Numbered from the stretch's first letter, positions 1-9,421 are shown. The stretch is 64,000 nucleotides of DNA from Sulfuricurvum sp. PC08-66 (GCA_000830255.1 JQIT01000002.1:307020-371019), one strand, 5' to 3'. Numbers and translations are program-made. Notes: a model not told the origin generated them from the sequence alone.

Positions 1-1211
1 AGAAAATCGATCGCTTTGTAGCTTGCACCCCATGCAATGGTGTTGGAGCTTGTGCTACCGATAGTTGTCATCGCATACCCTGCGTGTAGTTGCAAACGTC
101 CCATTTCATAGGTGTACATGCCCGCTTGGATAGCTGTAGAGCCTGTGTACACATCTGTACTGGTTTTGTTGAGACCCAGATACCCTACACGCCCAAAATC
201 AAATCGATAGTGCACACCATATCCCGTCGCACCATCAAGCCCTACGAGATAGTCAGCGCCCAACCGTGGTGCTGGCTCGACATTTTGCGCAGGCATCGAT
301 GATACGGTCCCACTCTCTTCGCCTGTCACAGCGACCCCTACACCCACGACAAAGGTGCTCACTTTGCCCCAAAAATCTTTGGAGGTTTGTGCTGTAGCAG
401 CAGTAGCGGTTTTGGCGTCGATTCTATCCTCGCTGCTGAGTGTAGATTGCGCAGGCAACGAAGCCGTGAAGAAGTCGTAGTGATAATCCTCTAGCTTTTT
501 AGCCAAGCTTTTTTCGACGCGCTCATTTTGCAGATTGTGGACATTTTGAGCGAAGATAATCTCTCCCGATTTGGCATTAATAGCACGTACGTGTAGACGT
601 ATCATCGATTCACGCTCTACCTCTTGCAAGAATGCCCACGGTATAAGCGGCTCAAACCAAAAGCGCAACGTCCCCAAATCTTCCCACTGAAAGCCATCGT
701 CGGTTGAGTGGTATTTCACCCCCGTCTCTAGCACACGGTAGGAGAGGATATAGTCGGCGCTACGAAGTTTGGATTGCACCAAATTCTCTTCGATGTAGTG
801 CAAATCGGCGACGCTTTTGAGCTCCATGTTTTCCGCTTCAAGGGTATCGGTGATGCTCTTTTGGGGTACCTCTACTTTGAGCGTGTTGTCATCCTCTAAA
901 CGCAAATGCGCCAATGCATCTTCGTCACGCTCCAAAGGTCGAAAACCGTTTTGGACCAACGAACGAATCGTCACATCTTGGATGAGGGTATCGACGGGTT
1001 TATCGAGCGTGCGTTTTTGCTCCATCGAGCGCAGTGCGACATTGGCACCTGAGGGGAGTTTGGTTTTGAGCAGTTGTCCCAACTCCATATCGCTCATACG
1101 GTTTTCCAAAATCTTTTGGTTGGAGCTGTCGAAACTTGGATGGGCAATCGTACAACCGCTCATTGCCGCCATTATAAGAGCCAAGAGAAAAGTATTAAAA
1201 TATTTCATCAT
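1..1211 (-). CDS. lipoprotein with C-terminal glycine-rich extension (3' end outside window)
   Basis: Reading from ATG at 1211 (a second ATG is at 1208) the frame stays open to the window edge, about 403 codons, so the C-terminus is missing. AGGAGG at 1214-1219 is the ribosome site, and 1208 has the better spacing. The N-terminus is a lipoprotein signal with Cys in the context MSGC. Residues up to about 280 are clearly paralogous to the protein encoded just upstream at 1218-2012: both share ILSYRVLE, DDGFQW and EVERE segments. Beyond that this protein has an Ala/Thr linker and a Gly-rich, alternating Tyr/Gly region that looks like outer-membrane beta strands (DYLVGLDGATGYG, YEMGRLQLHAG). The function is unknown. 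It is probably cotranscribed with its paralogue, six bases apart. Confidence 0.75.
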   Translation of the reverse strand, partial: MMKYFNTFLLALIMAAMSGCTIAHPSFDSSNQKILENRMSDMELGQLLKTKLPSGANVALRSMEQKRTLDKPVDTLIQDVTIRSLVQNGFRPLERDEDALAHLRLEDDNTLKVEVPQKSITDTLEAENMELKSVADLHYIEENLVQSKLRSADYILSYRVLETGVKYHSTDDGFQWEDLGTLRFWFEPLIPWAFLQEVERESMIRLHVRAINAKSGEIIFAQNVHNLQNERVEKSLAKKLEDYHYDFFTASLPAQSTLSSEDRIDAKTATAATAQTSKDFWGKVSTFVVGVGVAVTGEESGTVSSMPAQNVEPAPRLGADYLVGLDGATGYGVHYRFDFGRVGYLGLNKTSTDVYTGSTAIQAGMYTYEMGRLQLHAGYAMTTIGSTSSNTIAWGASYKAIDF

Positions 1212-1217
1212 AGCCTC

Positions 1218-2012
1218 CTACTCGAAAAGGCCGCTAAAGAGGCCGCTTCGTTTTTGCAAAGGTTGGGCATGCCCATAAAAAGTGTAGTGATACGTTTTAA
1301 GTTTATCGGCTACACCTGATTCGATAATGTCGCTGTTTTTATGCTCCAAAATATCGGCATAGACGATTTGCCCCGATTTGGCATTTTGGAGACGCACCAT
1401 GAGACGCATCATCGTCTCGCGCTCCACCTCTTGGGGGTACGCCCACGGGAACCACCAGCGAAGCTCTCCCAAATCTGCCCACTGAAATCCATCGTCGAGT
1501 GAGTTGTACTTGATACCCGCCTCTAGGACACGGTAGGAGAGGATAAAATCTGCCGAATCGAGTTTGGATTGCGTATAGAGGTGTTTGGGGACAAGAAGTG
1601 ACTCTTTTTGGGTGAATTTCAAATCCTCTACTTTGACATTTTGAGTAGCTACCGTATAGGGCTCCTCGACCAAAAGGGTCTTATCACTTTCGCGCACCAA
1701 GTGTCCTATCGTATGTGCATCACGCTCTAGCACTTTGAATCCTTGGGCGTAGAGTGAAGCAATCATCTGATCCTCCACCATCGCTACGATAGGTTCATCG
1801 ACGGTAATGCTTCGTTCGATAGAGCGCACCACCAGCGTATTGCTAGGTGCTATTTGCTTTTTGACCAAAGCACCCACGCCAATATCGTTCATCGTTTTCT
1901 CGATGACAAACTGGTTGGATTGCTCAAACGTGGGCTTGATTACGGTACACCCGCTAATGCCTCCGACTATCACCAAAGGCAACAGTACGTTAATGACTCT
2001 GTACAACATCAC
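1218..2012 (-). CDS. lipoprotein, tandem paralogue
   Basis: This 264-residue protein begins with a lipoprotein signal ending in VGGISGC (Cys22), so it should be membrane anchored. The rest is a soluble domain with no catalytic motif that I recognise. It matches the N-terminal part of the neighbour at 1-1211, including the segments ADFILSYRVLE, DDGFQWADLG and EVERETMMRL. Its stop codon TAG overlaps the AGGAGG ribosome site of that neighbour, so the two are a translationally coupled duplicated pair. It lacks the Gly-rich extension of its partner. The family could not be named from sequence alone. Confidence 0.8.
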   Translation of the reverse strand: MMLYRVINVLLPLVIVGGISGCTVIKPTFEQSNQFVIEKTMNDIGVGALVKKQIAPSNTLVVRSIERSITVDEPIVAMVEDQMIASLYAQGFKVLERDAHTIGHLVRESDKTLLVEEPYTVATQNVKVEDLKFTQKESLLVPKHLYTQSKLDSADFILSYRVLEAGIKYNSLDDGFQWADLGELRWWFPWAYPQEVERETMMRLMVRLQNAKSGQIVYADILEHKNSDIIESGVADKLKTYHYTFYGHAQPLQKRSGLFSGLFE

Positions 2013-2052
2013 ATTCCTTTTGTTGAAATGTCACAGTGTAGTTAAATGGAAG

Positions 2053-3039
2053 TTAATCGTTATTTAAAAGTGTAGAAATCGCTATGTTTTGTTGGTAACA
2101 ATAGGGACGAATATGGGGTGGAATAGCGGCTTTTCGGCACGCCTCTTTGAACTCCTTGGAGAGTGTCACGCCTGTGACATAAGGTGCGATGTAAGCTCTG
2201 TTGCCTACGATTTCCAAGGCAATTTTGCGTGCTACCAAGAGACCATCGTGTTGAGCAAGCCACTCTTTTTGACTGCTTGAGAGCATCAACCCTTGGGTTT
2301 TGAGCACCTTATCTGCGGCAAAAATCAGCCCTCTTCGATGGGGCGCATCGATGAGAGTGAGCCCTTGGATACGACGCTCTTGGATACCCTGCGATAGGAG
2401 TGCAGCATCTTGCGCAATATAGGCAAAACTCTGCGCGACACCCTTGGCATATTGCGCCACAAAAGGGTCGCTGAAGTGATGACGCATTGCATTGCGCGCA
2501 TAGCGCATATCGACATTGCTCTCATCGACGAAATAGGTGTAGCCGTTGGTATCGAGATAGCTTTGCAACGCCGCCTTGGGCTGATGCAAAAGAGGTCGTA
2601 CCAGCGTATACTCTGCGCGTTTTTGTACAAATTGCATACCCAAAAGCTCCAACGCACCTGCACCCTTGGCAAGCTGCATCAAAAACCACTCCATTTGGTC
2701 GTTGAGCTGATGCGCCGTCACCAACGTTGTATAGCCATGCTCTTGTGCCAGCGAGGCGAAATAGTCGTAGCGAATACGTCGTGCAACTGCCTCAAAATCG
2801 CTTGGGATAGGAGGGGCGTAGTGTACGTGACATTTTTTGGAGTAGCGCTGTGCCAAGCTTTGGGCATAAGCTACCTCTTCGATGCTTTGAGAGCGCACCC
2901 CATAATCGACGATAGCCATATCGAAGGGTACGTCTGCCTCGACCAACAAAAAAAAGAGTGCAGAGGAATCGATGCCACCCGAAAAGGCTAGAAGATTTTT
3001 GCCCTTTTGAAGTGCCTCTAACGCGCCCCTATCAAGCAT
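2053..3039 (-). CDS. tilS: tRNA(Ile)-lysidine synthase TilS
   Basis: TilS uses ATP and lysine to convert C34 of tRNA-Ile(CAU) to lysidine so that it reads AUA. The PP-loop ATP-pyrophosphatase motif SGGIDSS is at residues 20-26, and a TAHQLNDQMEWF segment in the catalytic domain follows. The 328 residues fit the short form usual in Campylobacterota, without the long C-terminal domain of E. coli TilS. A longer frame is open back to 3153, but it lies inside rimO. The ATG at 3039 overlaps the rimO stop by 8 bp and puts the PP-loop at the normal distance from the start. It is the second gene of a rimO-tilS operon. Confidence 0.93.
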   Translation of the reverse strand: MLDRGALEALQKGKNLLAFSGGIDSSALFFLLVEADVPFDMAIVDYGVRSQSIEEVAYAQSLAQRYSKKCHVHYAPPIPSDFEAVARRIRYDYFASLAQEHGYTTLVTAHQLNDQMEWFLMQLAKGAGALELLGMQFVQKRAEYTLVRPLLHQPKAALQSYLDTNGYTYFVDESNVDMRYARNAMRHHFSDPFVAQYAKGVAQSFAYIAQDAALLSQGIQERRIQGLTLIDAPHRRGLIFAADKVLKTQGLMLSSSQKEWLAQHDGLLVARKIALEIVGNRAYIAPYVTGVTLSKEFKEACRKAAIPPHIRPYCYQQNIAISTLLNND

Positions 3040-4342
3040 GACCGACGATAGTCGCCATGAGTGTAGTGCCCGCAATGCTTGTAATGGTCGCGTTGTAGAT
3101 GACACCATATTCGATGGGTGTAATCTCACTCTCATTAACCAATATTTCGCCATCGATTTGAGGCGCCCACATAAGCGCTTTGGCGCTCAACAAGGACTCA
3201 TGTTCGCTGCTAGGTCCATCCACAACAATCTTCATCGAAGTTCCCACGTAGGCGTTTAGACGCGCTTTTGCCTTGGCTTTGAGCACTTTTTGGAGCGCTT
3301 TGATACGCTTATCGATGATTTTGTCTTCGATTTGCTCCATTTCATAGGCGGATGTCCCCTCTTCGTTGGAGTAGGCGAAAACTGTCACGCTGTCAAATCC
3401 AAAATCGCGCACGAACGCCAACAGCTCCTCAAAATCGGCATCGCTTTCGTGCGGATGTCCTACGATGACACTGGTGCGCACAAGGGCATTGGGCACGGCA
3501 CGCATCGCTTCCAAAAGCGCTACTGTTTGCGCTTTGCCAAAGCCTCGACGCATCGTTTTGAGCATGAAGTCATTGATGTGTTGGATAGGCATGTCAAAAT
3601 AGGGGTGAAATACGGTACTTTTGGCGATTGCTTGGATAAGTTTGGGCGTAGTGGTGCTGGGGTAGAGGTACAAAATACGTGCGCTTTTGACCCCCTCGAT
3701 AAGCTCGATACGCTTAATTAAGAGCACCAATCCATCGAGCATCTTTTGGTCGCGCAAATAGGAGCTAGAGTCTTGAGAGATAAAGCTAAAATCATAATAG
3801 CCCTGACGCACCAACGCCTCTACTTCGAGCACCACTGAATCGAGACTGCGTGAATGCAATTTGCCCTTGAAGCTAGGAATGGCGCAAAAGCTACACTGTT
3901 GATTGCACCCTTCGGCGAGTTTGACATAGGCGTGGTAGGTAGAGCCTGTGATGACGCGCTGCGCACCATCGATGAGATAGACCTCATCGCTAAAGCGGCT
4001 CTCTCGTGCACCAATAAGCGCATCGATACGCTCATAATCGCCCACCCCCGTAAAGAGGTCTACTTCAGGCAACTCTACTGCCAACTCTTCGCGGTAGCGC
4101 TCACTCAAGCACCCTGCCACGACCAAAATCGAATCCTCTTTGCGCGCTTCGTGCGTCGACAAAATCGTATTTATCGACTCCTGTTTTGCCGCATCGATAA
4201 AACCACACGTATTGATGATAATGACATCGGATTGCGTCGCATCGTCGATGAGCGTATAGTCGCGCAATCGACCCAACATCACCTCGGTATCGACGAGGTT
4301 TTTGGTACAGCCTAGAGAGATGACATGGAGTGTTTTGGCCAT
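3032..4342 (-). CDS. rimO: ribosomal protein S12 methylthiotransferase RimO
   Basis: RimO is a radical-SAM enzyme that methylthiolates an aspartate of ribosomal protein S12. The 436 residues show the three-part family layout. The UPF0004 domain has Cys12, Cys46 and Cys78 binding the auxiliary cluster. The radical-SAM cluster motif CNQQCSFC has Cys146, Cys150 and Cys153. A C-terminal TRAM-like region (MKIVVDGPSSE onward) completes it. The GCTKNLVD signature near the start favours RimO over MiaB. The promoter is probably the TATGAT at 4364-4369, preceded by TTGGC as in several other genes here. It heads the operon with tilS. Confidence 0.96.
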   Translation of the reverse strand: MAKTLHVISLGCTKNLVDTEVMLGRLRDYTLIDDATQSDVIIINTCGFIDAAKQESINTILSTHEARKEDSILVVAGCLSERYREELAVELPEVDLFTGVGDYERIDALIGARESRFSDEVYLIDGAQRVITGSTYHAYVKLAEGCNQQCSFCAIPSFKGKLHSRSLDSVVLEVEALVRQGYYDFSFISQDSSSYLRDQKMLDGLVLLIKRIELIEGVKSARILYLYPSTTTPKLIQAIAKSTVFHPYFDMPIQHINDFMLKTMRRGFGKAQTVALLEAMRAVPNALVRTSVIVGHPHESDADFEELLAFVRDFGFDSVTVFAYSNEEGTSAYEMEQIEDKIIDKRIKALQKVLKAKAKARLNAYVGTSMKIVVDGPSSEHESLLSAKALMWAPQIDGEILVNESEITPIEYGVIYNATITSIAGTTLMATIVGHA

Positions 4343-4363
4343 GATGTTCCTTTTGAAAAATGT

Positions 4364-4369
4364 ATCATA
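4364..4369 (-). promoter_or_regulatory. -10 box of rimO
   Basis: On the minus strand TTGGCTATGAT lies 22 bp upstream of the rimO start codon. The TATGAT is at 4364-4369. The TTGGC that precedes it is identical to that at the mqnP, tRNA-Arg and ilvD promoters in this window. No -35 box is evident, which is normal for this phylum. Confidence 0.55.
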
Positions 4370-4399
4370 GCCAATATGTGCAAGAGAAAAAGGGAGAGG

Positions 4400-4642
4400 T
4401 TACGCGCTAACGTCACTGACGCTAGAGAGGTTGACCAATTGGATATACCAATCTTCGTTGGCGAACTCAGCATCATCGAAGAGTTGAATCTCCATCGAAT
4501 CATCAAAGACTTCGATATATTCGATAGCCTCTTCAGGAATATCAAGTGCGGTAGTGCAGTACTCATACTCCATTCCCTCCACCAAAAAATCTTGCCACGT
4601 CCAACTACCCTCAAGCTCGGTAATGATGAAATAAGTGGGCAT
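4400..4642 (-). CDS. small acidic hypothetical protein
   Basis: This is an 80-residue acidic protein starting MPTYFIITELEG. The frame extends upstream to 4663, but the ATG at 4642 has an AGGACGAG-like ribosome site at a suitable distance and gives a more natural N-terminus. There is no signal peptide or membrane segment, and many Asp/Glu and Trp/Tyr residues. I do not recognise the family. It lies between rimO and the divergent adenylate cyclase gene, and nothing in its context suggests a role. Confidence 0.6.
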   Translation of the reverse strand: MPTYFIITELEGSWTWQDFLVEGMEYEYCTTALDIPEEAIEYIEVFDDSMEIQLFDDAEFANEDWYIQLVNLSSVSDVSA

Positions 4643-4776
4643 TGTTTCTCGTCCTTTTGTCACTAAATTTTTGGCATAAAATGGCGCAATTATAATAGTG
4701 CAACATTAAACCAAGCATAAGTAAAAGATATGCCTACAAGTGCCTTTTAGCTCCTATTAAAGCACCTTTAGGGACA

Positions 4777-6975
4777 ATGGCTTTTTCATCCAAAGGCACC
4801 CTCATGAATCGACGATTGCTCACCCAAACGCTTGCCAGTTTGCTCACCGCCATTGCTGTTATTTTGCTCTACTACAATGTCCCTCAAAGCTTGCAAGATT
4901 TGGACAATCGTCTGCGCGACTTTATGTTCGAGCATCGTGGTGCCATTCCTACGACAGGCAAAGTCATCATCGCCGATATCGATGAAAAATCGCTCAAAGA
5001 GCTAGGTCAGTGGCCTTGGGGACGCAAAACCATCGCGCAAGTGATTCAAAACCTCCACGATGCAGGCGCCAAGGTCATCGGTTTGGATATGGTCTTTGCG
5101 GAGCCTGACAAACGCTCTGACGCCTATATCATCCAAGAGCGTCAATGGAGTGTCACCAACATCGATGAGCCTGAAGATTACGATGTGATATTGGGCAATG
5201 TCGTAGGTGCTACCCATACGGTATTGGGCTACACATGGAATTTTGCCGAAACAACTCCCCATGTCACCAGCGACAACTACCCCTTCCCCAAAACCACTAT
5301 CAACTACAACTCCCAAATTCCCGACCGCATCATGGAGCCACTAGGATTGACCCCCAATCTCTCCAAAATCCAAGTCGCACGCGATACCGACGAATCTCCT
5401 AGCGAAGGGTTTTTCAACAATATGTCTGACTCTGACGGAATTATTCGCCGTGTACCCCTACTGGTCAAAAAAGAGGGGTACTACTACCCTTCACTTGCCC
5501 TAGAGATGTTCGCACGCTATCACGATGTCGAGAGTGCCGATTTGCTCTATTTTGACGGTGAATTTGTAGGCGTCAAGGTCGCTTCGACTGAAATCCCCAC
5601 CGACAATGCTGCACGCTTTTTGGTCAATTTCCGAGGAAAGGCTAAAACCTTTGAATACCTAAGCGCCTCTGACATCTACAACAACCGCATCGACCGTGCC
5701 AAAATCGAGGGCAAATTGGTCTTGCTAGGCACCTCTGCTATTGGGCTATTGGATATTCGAGCGATGCCCATGGACACCGAATACCCAGGGGTCGAGGTAC
5801 ACGCCAACATCATCGACAATATGCTTGCGGGGGATTTCTTGGTCATTACTAGCTCCACGCAAGGGCAAGAGCTTTTGAGTATCTTTGCTGTCATTATGTT
5901 GGTGGGTATCATCATGGCACTTCTACCCCCTGCATGGGCAATGGCATCGGTTTTTGTCATCAGTTATGCGATGTTTGAGTACCTCTACTACTTCCTCTTC
6001 TCACAAGGTACAGTGCTCAATATTCTCTTCCCTTTCGTGGGAATTTTCCTCATCACGGTCGTTTCGTTGCTACTGAGCTACATCATGGAGGGCAAAACCA
6101 AAGAGCTTATCAAAGCCAAATTCGCCCAAAAAGTCTCCCCCGACGTCGTCGAGGAGCTACTCAAAGACCCTGACAGCGTCAATTTCGCCGCGATGGACAA
6201 AGAGGTCACCATCTTCTTCTCGGACGTGCGCTCTTTTACCACCATCTCTGAAAAGCTTGGCTCCGCAGAGCGCCTCATTCAGCTCATGAACGATTACATG
6301 ACCCCCATGGTCGAAATCATCATGCAAGAGCGAGGCACCATCGATAAATTCATCGGTGATGCCATCATGGCGTATTGGAACGCACCACGCGACCTCAAAG
6401 GGCACCAAGACCACGCCGTACGCGCAAGTCTGCGCCAACTCAAAGCGCTCGATGGACTCAACAAAGAGCTCGTCGCCAAATATGGAGTCGATATTCACAT
6501 CGGTATCGGTCTCAATACAGGTATCGCCGTCGTAGGCGAAATGGGTAGCCGTGGACGAAGCGACTACACCATCATCGGCGACCCTGTCAACCTTGGCTCG
6601 CGCCTAGAGGGTCTGTGCAAACCCTATGGCGTCACCCTCATCATCTCCGAATTTACCAAGGCGGGATTGGTAGATGAGTATGTCATTCGCGAACTCGACC
6701 TCGTGCGCGTCAAGGGCAAGGAACTCCCCGTAGCCATCTACGAGGTGCTCGATTTTGGCAAACCTGATGAACGTATGGCAAGCCTGCTACAACGCTACGA
6801 CGATGGACTTCACCTCTACAAAGAGGCGCGTTTTGCCGAGGCGCTCGAAATTTTCACCGCGCTTGAAGCCGAAGATCACCGCAAAATTCACGCGCTGTAC
6901 ATAGAGCGATGCCAACACTTCATCGAAAATCCTCCTGTCGATTTCGATGGCGTCTTCACCTTCACCACCAAATAG
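4777..6975 (+). CDS. CHASE2-domain adenylate cyclase (class III)
   Basis: This 732-residue membrane receptor cyclase should make cAMP in response to a periplasmic signal. An N-terminal membrane segment (about 14-33) is followed by a CHASE2 sensor region (about 40-350), three membrane helices (about 363-435) and a class III cyclase domain (about 475-660). The metal-binding aspartates are Asp483 (FFSDVR) and Asp528 (FIGDAI). Lys524 and the segment SDYTIIGDPVNL (595-606) fit adenylate rather than guanylate specificity. The last 70 residues look TPR-like. An alternative start is the ATG at 4804. The end overlaps the next gene by 29 bp if that gene starts at 6947. Confidence 0.9.
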   Translation: MAFSSKGTLMNRRLLTQTLASLLTAIAVILLYYNVPQSLQDLDNRLRDFMFEHRGAIPTTGKVIIADIDEKSLKELGQWPWGRKTIAQVIQNLHDAGAKVIGLDMVFAEPDKRSDAYIIQERQWSVTNIDEPEDYDVILGNVVGATHTVLGYTWNFAETTPHVTSDNYPFPKTTINYNSQIPDRIMEPLGLTPNLSKIQVARDTDESPSEGFFNNMSDSDGIIRRVPLLVKKEGYYYPSLALEMFARYHDVESADLLYFDGEFVGVKVASTEIPTDNAARFLVNFRGKAKTFEYLSASDIYNNRIDRAKIEGKLVLLGTSAIGLLDIRAMPMDTEYPGVEVHANIIDNMLAGDFLVITSSTQGQELLSIFAVIMLVGIIMALLPPAWAMASVFVISYAMFEYLYYFLFSQGTVLNILFPFVGIFLITVVSLLLSYIMEGKTKELIKAKFAQKVSPDVVEELLKDPDSVNFAAMDKEVTIFFSDVRSFTTISEKLGSAERLIQLMNDYMTPMVEIIMQERGTIDKFIGDAIMAYWNAPRDLKGHQDHAVRASLRQLKALDGLNKELVAKYGVDIHIGIGLNTGIAVVGEMGSRGRSDYTIIGDPVNLGSRLEGLCKPYGVTLIISEFTKAGLVDEYVIRELDLVRVKGKELPVAIYEVLDFGKPDERMASLLQRYDDGLHLYKEARFAEALEIFTALEAEDHRKIHALYIERCQHFIENPPVDFDGVFTFTTK

Positions 6976-8128
6976 GCGCGCGTTGGAAGTTTTTGACACT
7001 ATTATCGTAGGGGCAGGTGCGGCAGGTCTCATGGCGGGGGCGCATCTGTCGCACCAAAAGGTCTTGCTACTCGAAGCCCAACCACGCGTCGCCCAAAAGG
7101 TCGCCATCGCAGGAGGCGGTCGATGCAACTTCACCAATGTACATGTCGATGCTAGCCACTACCTAGGCGATAGCACTTTTGTCTCTAGCGTACTCGAAGA
7201 GTTCGATAATCGCGCCGTTTTAGCCTATGTCAAGAGACACTCCATCGCCACCGTATGCGAGAAAAATGACCAATATTTTTGCGCCCAGAGTGCCAAAAAT
7301 CTCATCGATGCGCTCTTGCGTGACAATGCCCACCACACACTCAAGACCAACACCAGCGTCAAAAGTGCCACCAAAAAAGGCGATCTTTTCACCCTCGATA
7401 CGACCCAAGGCACCTACCAAAGCCGACATCTGCTTATTGCCACAGGGGGTGCGAGCTACCCCAAAATCGGTGGCAATGAGAGCGGCTTGGCGTTGGCCAA
7501 AAGCTTCGGACACAGCGTGAACCCTTTTGAGAGCGTGCTAGTAGGATGGACACTCCAAAGCCCCCAAGCGTGGATGCGCGATCTTAGCGGTGTGAGTCTA
7601 CGTGCGACCGTGCGCGTGGGCGAAAAAGCCTTCACCGATTGGCTCTTGTTCGCACACAAGGGCATCAGCGGACCTGCTGTACTTTCGGCATCGCTTTATT
7701 GGAAACGCGGGAGTGTCAGCATCGATTTTCTGCCCGATTTTGCCCTCAAAGAGCTCTCACATCACCCCAAAAAGCTCTTGGCAAATGCCCTGCCCCTGCC
7801 CCATCGATTGGCCCTAGCGCTTTTGGAGGCGCTCGAAATTCCCAATGTCTCCTACAAGAGCCTCGATAAGAGCGCATTGACAAAATTATCACTCCTCAAA
7901 GCCTACACCTTTGCCCCCGCAGGCACCTTTGGACTCTCCAAGGCTGAAGCGTGTCGAGGAGGTGTGGCAACCGACGAAATCGACGCATCATCGATGCAAA
8001 GTCGTATTATCGAGGGGCTATTTTTCGCAGGGGAAGTGGTCGATGTGACGGGGGAGTTAGGCGGATACAATATCCAATGGGCGTTTAGCAGCGCGGTGTG
8101 CGCGGCTAAAGCACTAGCAAAGGCTTAG
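6947..8128 (+). CDS. HI0933-family FAD-dependent oxidoreductase
   Basis: This is a flavoprotein of the HI0933/YhiN family (BaiN-like), whose substrate is generally unknown. The Rossmann FAD motif GAGAAG is at residues 22-27 and the family signature GGGRCNFTN at about 57-65. A second nucleotide-binding segment (LLIATGGASYPKIG) and the C-terminal GELGGYNIQWAFSSG-like end are also present. The 393 residues are typical. The only ATG lies within the cyclase gene; a TTG at 6983, just past the cyclase stop, is an alternative start that would remove the overlap. The gene is tail-to-tail with the following one, with a 4 bp overlap. Confidence 0.88.
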   Translation: MASSPSPPNRRALEVFDTIIVGAGAAGLMAGAHLSHQKVLLLEAQPRVAQKVAIAGGGRCNFTNVHVDASHYLGDSTFVSSVLEEFDNRAVLAYVKRHSIATVCEKNDQYFCAQSAKNLIDALLRDNAHHTLKTNTSVKSATKKGDLFTLDTTQGTYQSRHLLIATGGASYPKIGGNESGLALAKSFGHSVNPFESVLVGWTLQSPQAWMRDLSGVSLRATVRVGEKAFTDWLLFAHKGISGPAVLSASLYWKRGSVSIDFLPDFALKELSHHPKKLLANALPLPHRLALALLEALEIPNVSYKSLDKSALTKLSLLKAYTFAPAGTFGLSKAEACRGGVATDEIDASSMQSRIIEGLFFAGEVVDVTGELGGYNIQWAFSSAVCAAKALAKA

Positions 8129-8685
8129 CGGCACTTTTTGCCGAGGTCACAATTGCCTTTGGTGTCGCAGGTTTTGGAGCCGTCACACATTTGTGCGCCA
8201 GTGCCACGTTGACGTGTCACATAGGCATCTGCTGAGAGTAGCATCACAAATTGGGCATGTTTATCCGCAGGCACAATGTGCAAAATCGTATCGAGGTACT
8301 CCGCTTTGGCTTGAGCGCGTTTGGCTTGCAGTGCCAAAAAAGCCTCAGTATCGAGCGTCTCACCCTTGAGTGCTAATGGTTCGATACCCTGCCCAATATC
8401 TGCCAACTCTTCGCGTAGTATTTGTGCGGCGACCTTAGCATCGCCCCAATCCTCTTTGGCAATGCCTACCTTCTCTAAGGCATAATGTACAGAACCGACC
8501 AAGCCGCCTTTGGCTTTGGGGGCGCACATTTTGCCCTCATAATATTTGCCCATGCCAGGCATGTGCATCTGACCTTTTTGCTTGCCATCGCACATCTTTT
8601 TACCTTCGCAGGTACCGTTCGCAGGACATGCCCATGCCATCGAAGCACCCAAGGCGAAAAGCGCCAAAAGTTTTACTAGTTTCAT
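8125..8685 (-). CDS. Cys/Met-rich periplasmic protein
   Basis: This 186-residue secreted protein has a signal peptide (MKLVKLLALFALGASMAWA) and a Cys/Met/His-rich N-terminal stretch (CEGKKMCDGKQ, QMHMPGM). A helical middle region follows, and then a second Cys-rich tail (MCDGSKTCDTKGNCDLGKKC). The helical part resembles the layout of CpxP/Spy-like or metal-resistance periplasmic proteins, but I see no firm family motif. The clustered thiols suggest metal binding. AGGAGAGG precedes the start. It lies downstream of the ars operon on the same strand, so a role in metalloid or metal stress is a reasonable but untested guess. Confidence 0.75.
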   Translation of the reverse strand: MKLVKLLALFALGASMAWACPANGTCEGKKMCDGKQKGQMHMPGMGKYYEGKMCAPKAKGGLVGSVHYALEKVGIAKEDWGDAKVAAQILREELADIGQGIEPLALKGETLDTEAFLALQAKRAQAKAEYLDTILHIVPADKHAQFVMLLSADAYVTRQRGTGAQMCDGSKTCDTKGNCDLGKKCR

Positions 8686-8743
8686 TACCTCTCCTTATAT
8701 TATTGAAATTTAAAAAGTGTAACTTAGCAAGCTTAATCGCGTA

Positions 8744-9001
8744 TCAAGCCTTATCGATAAGACACGCTTGCATCATTGGTGCTAGGGTTTGCGCATCGAC
8801 ACTGCCTGTGATGGTCATGACGGCACCCTCTTGGCTATCGACAACCTCGATAGCACTGATTTTTGCCATGATTGCAGGGTCGCAATCGCAACTGCACTCA
8901 CCTGATTGGCACGCCTCGATTTTGGGGGCGATGGTGCTAGCGGAGAGACCGCCTAAGATGGCTTTGACGCCGTTGGGTTGGTTGGTAACTGTAAATGCCA
9001 T
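8744..9001 (-). CDS. small Cys-rich protein of the ars operon
   Basis: This 85-residue cytosolic protein has a compact thiol cluster, CQSGECSCDCDP (residues 31-42), and one more Cys near the C-terminus. It starts three bases after arsC and has AAAGGAT as ribosome site, so it is the third gene of an arsR-arsC operon. I do not recognise the family. The CxCxC arrangement could bind arsenite or a soft metal, as ArsD-like chaperones do, but it does not resemble ArsD in sequence. Its two halves share a weak pattern (SASTIAPKIEAC and DAQTLAPMMQAC), suggesting an internal duplication. Confidence 0.7.
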   Translation of the reverse strand: MAFTVTNQPNGVKAILGGLSASTIAPKIEACQSGECSCDCDPAIMAKISAIEVVDSQEGAVMTITGSVDAQTLAPMMQACLIDKA

Positions 9002-9004
9002 CGA

Positions 9005-9421
9005 TTATCCTTTTTTGGCTTGACAAAGCTCTTGCTCGATAAGAGGCAAAAGCTCTTTTTCGATGAGTGCGAGGGTCGTAGCATACCCCTCGACAGACCC
9101 ACCGCTAGGGTCTTCGAACCCCACATGCAGTGTTTTGACCGCTTTGGGAAACATAGGGCATGTCTCCTTGGCATGGTCACATACGGTCACGACCAAATCA
9201 AACGCCTCGTGTAGTACCGTATCGATGAGCTTGGAGTGGTAGCTATCGCGCCAAAGCCCTTGGGAGGTCAAGAGTGCTTGGGCATGGGGGTTGACCGCGC
9301 CACTCGCACGCACACCCGAACTCATAGCCTCTACGCAATGCCCCAAACGCGCATTGACAAGCGCCTCTGCCATTATCGAGCGACAACTGTTGCCTGTGCA
9401 TAAAATCAATACTTTTTTCAT
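9005..9421 (-). CDS. arsC: arsenate reductase ArsC (low-molecular-weight phosphatase type)
   Basis: This enzyme reduces arsenate to arsenite through a Cys cascade, in the thioredoxin-coupled family related to low-molecular-weight tyrosine phosphatases. The 138 residues begin MKKVLILCTGNSCRS with the P-loop CTGNSCR at residues 8-14. The further cysteines in VTVCDHAKETCPMFP (about 80-90) fit the redox pair of this family, and the end of the P-loop domain has FEDPSG. The frame is open to 9508, but the ATG at 9421 overlaps the arsR stop in an ATGA junction, which is the natural start. Confidence 0.93.
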   Translation of the reverse strand: MKKVLILCTGNSCRSIMAEALVNARLGHCVEAMSSGVRASGAVNPHAQALLTSQGLWRDSYHSKLIDTVLHEAFDLVVTVCDHAKETCPMFPKAVKTLHVGFEDPSGGSVEGYATTLALIEKELLPLIEQELCQAKKG

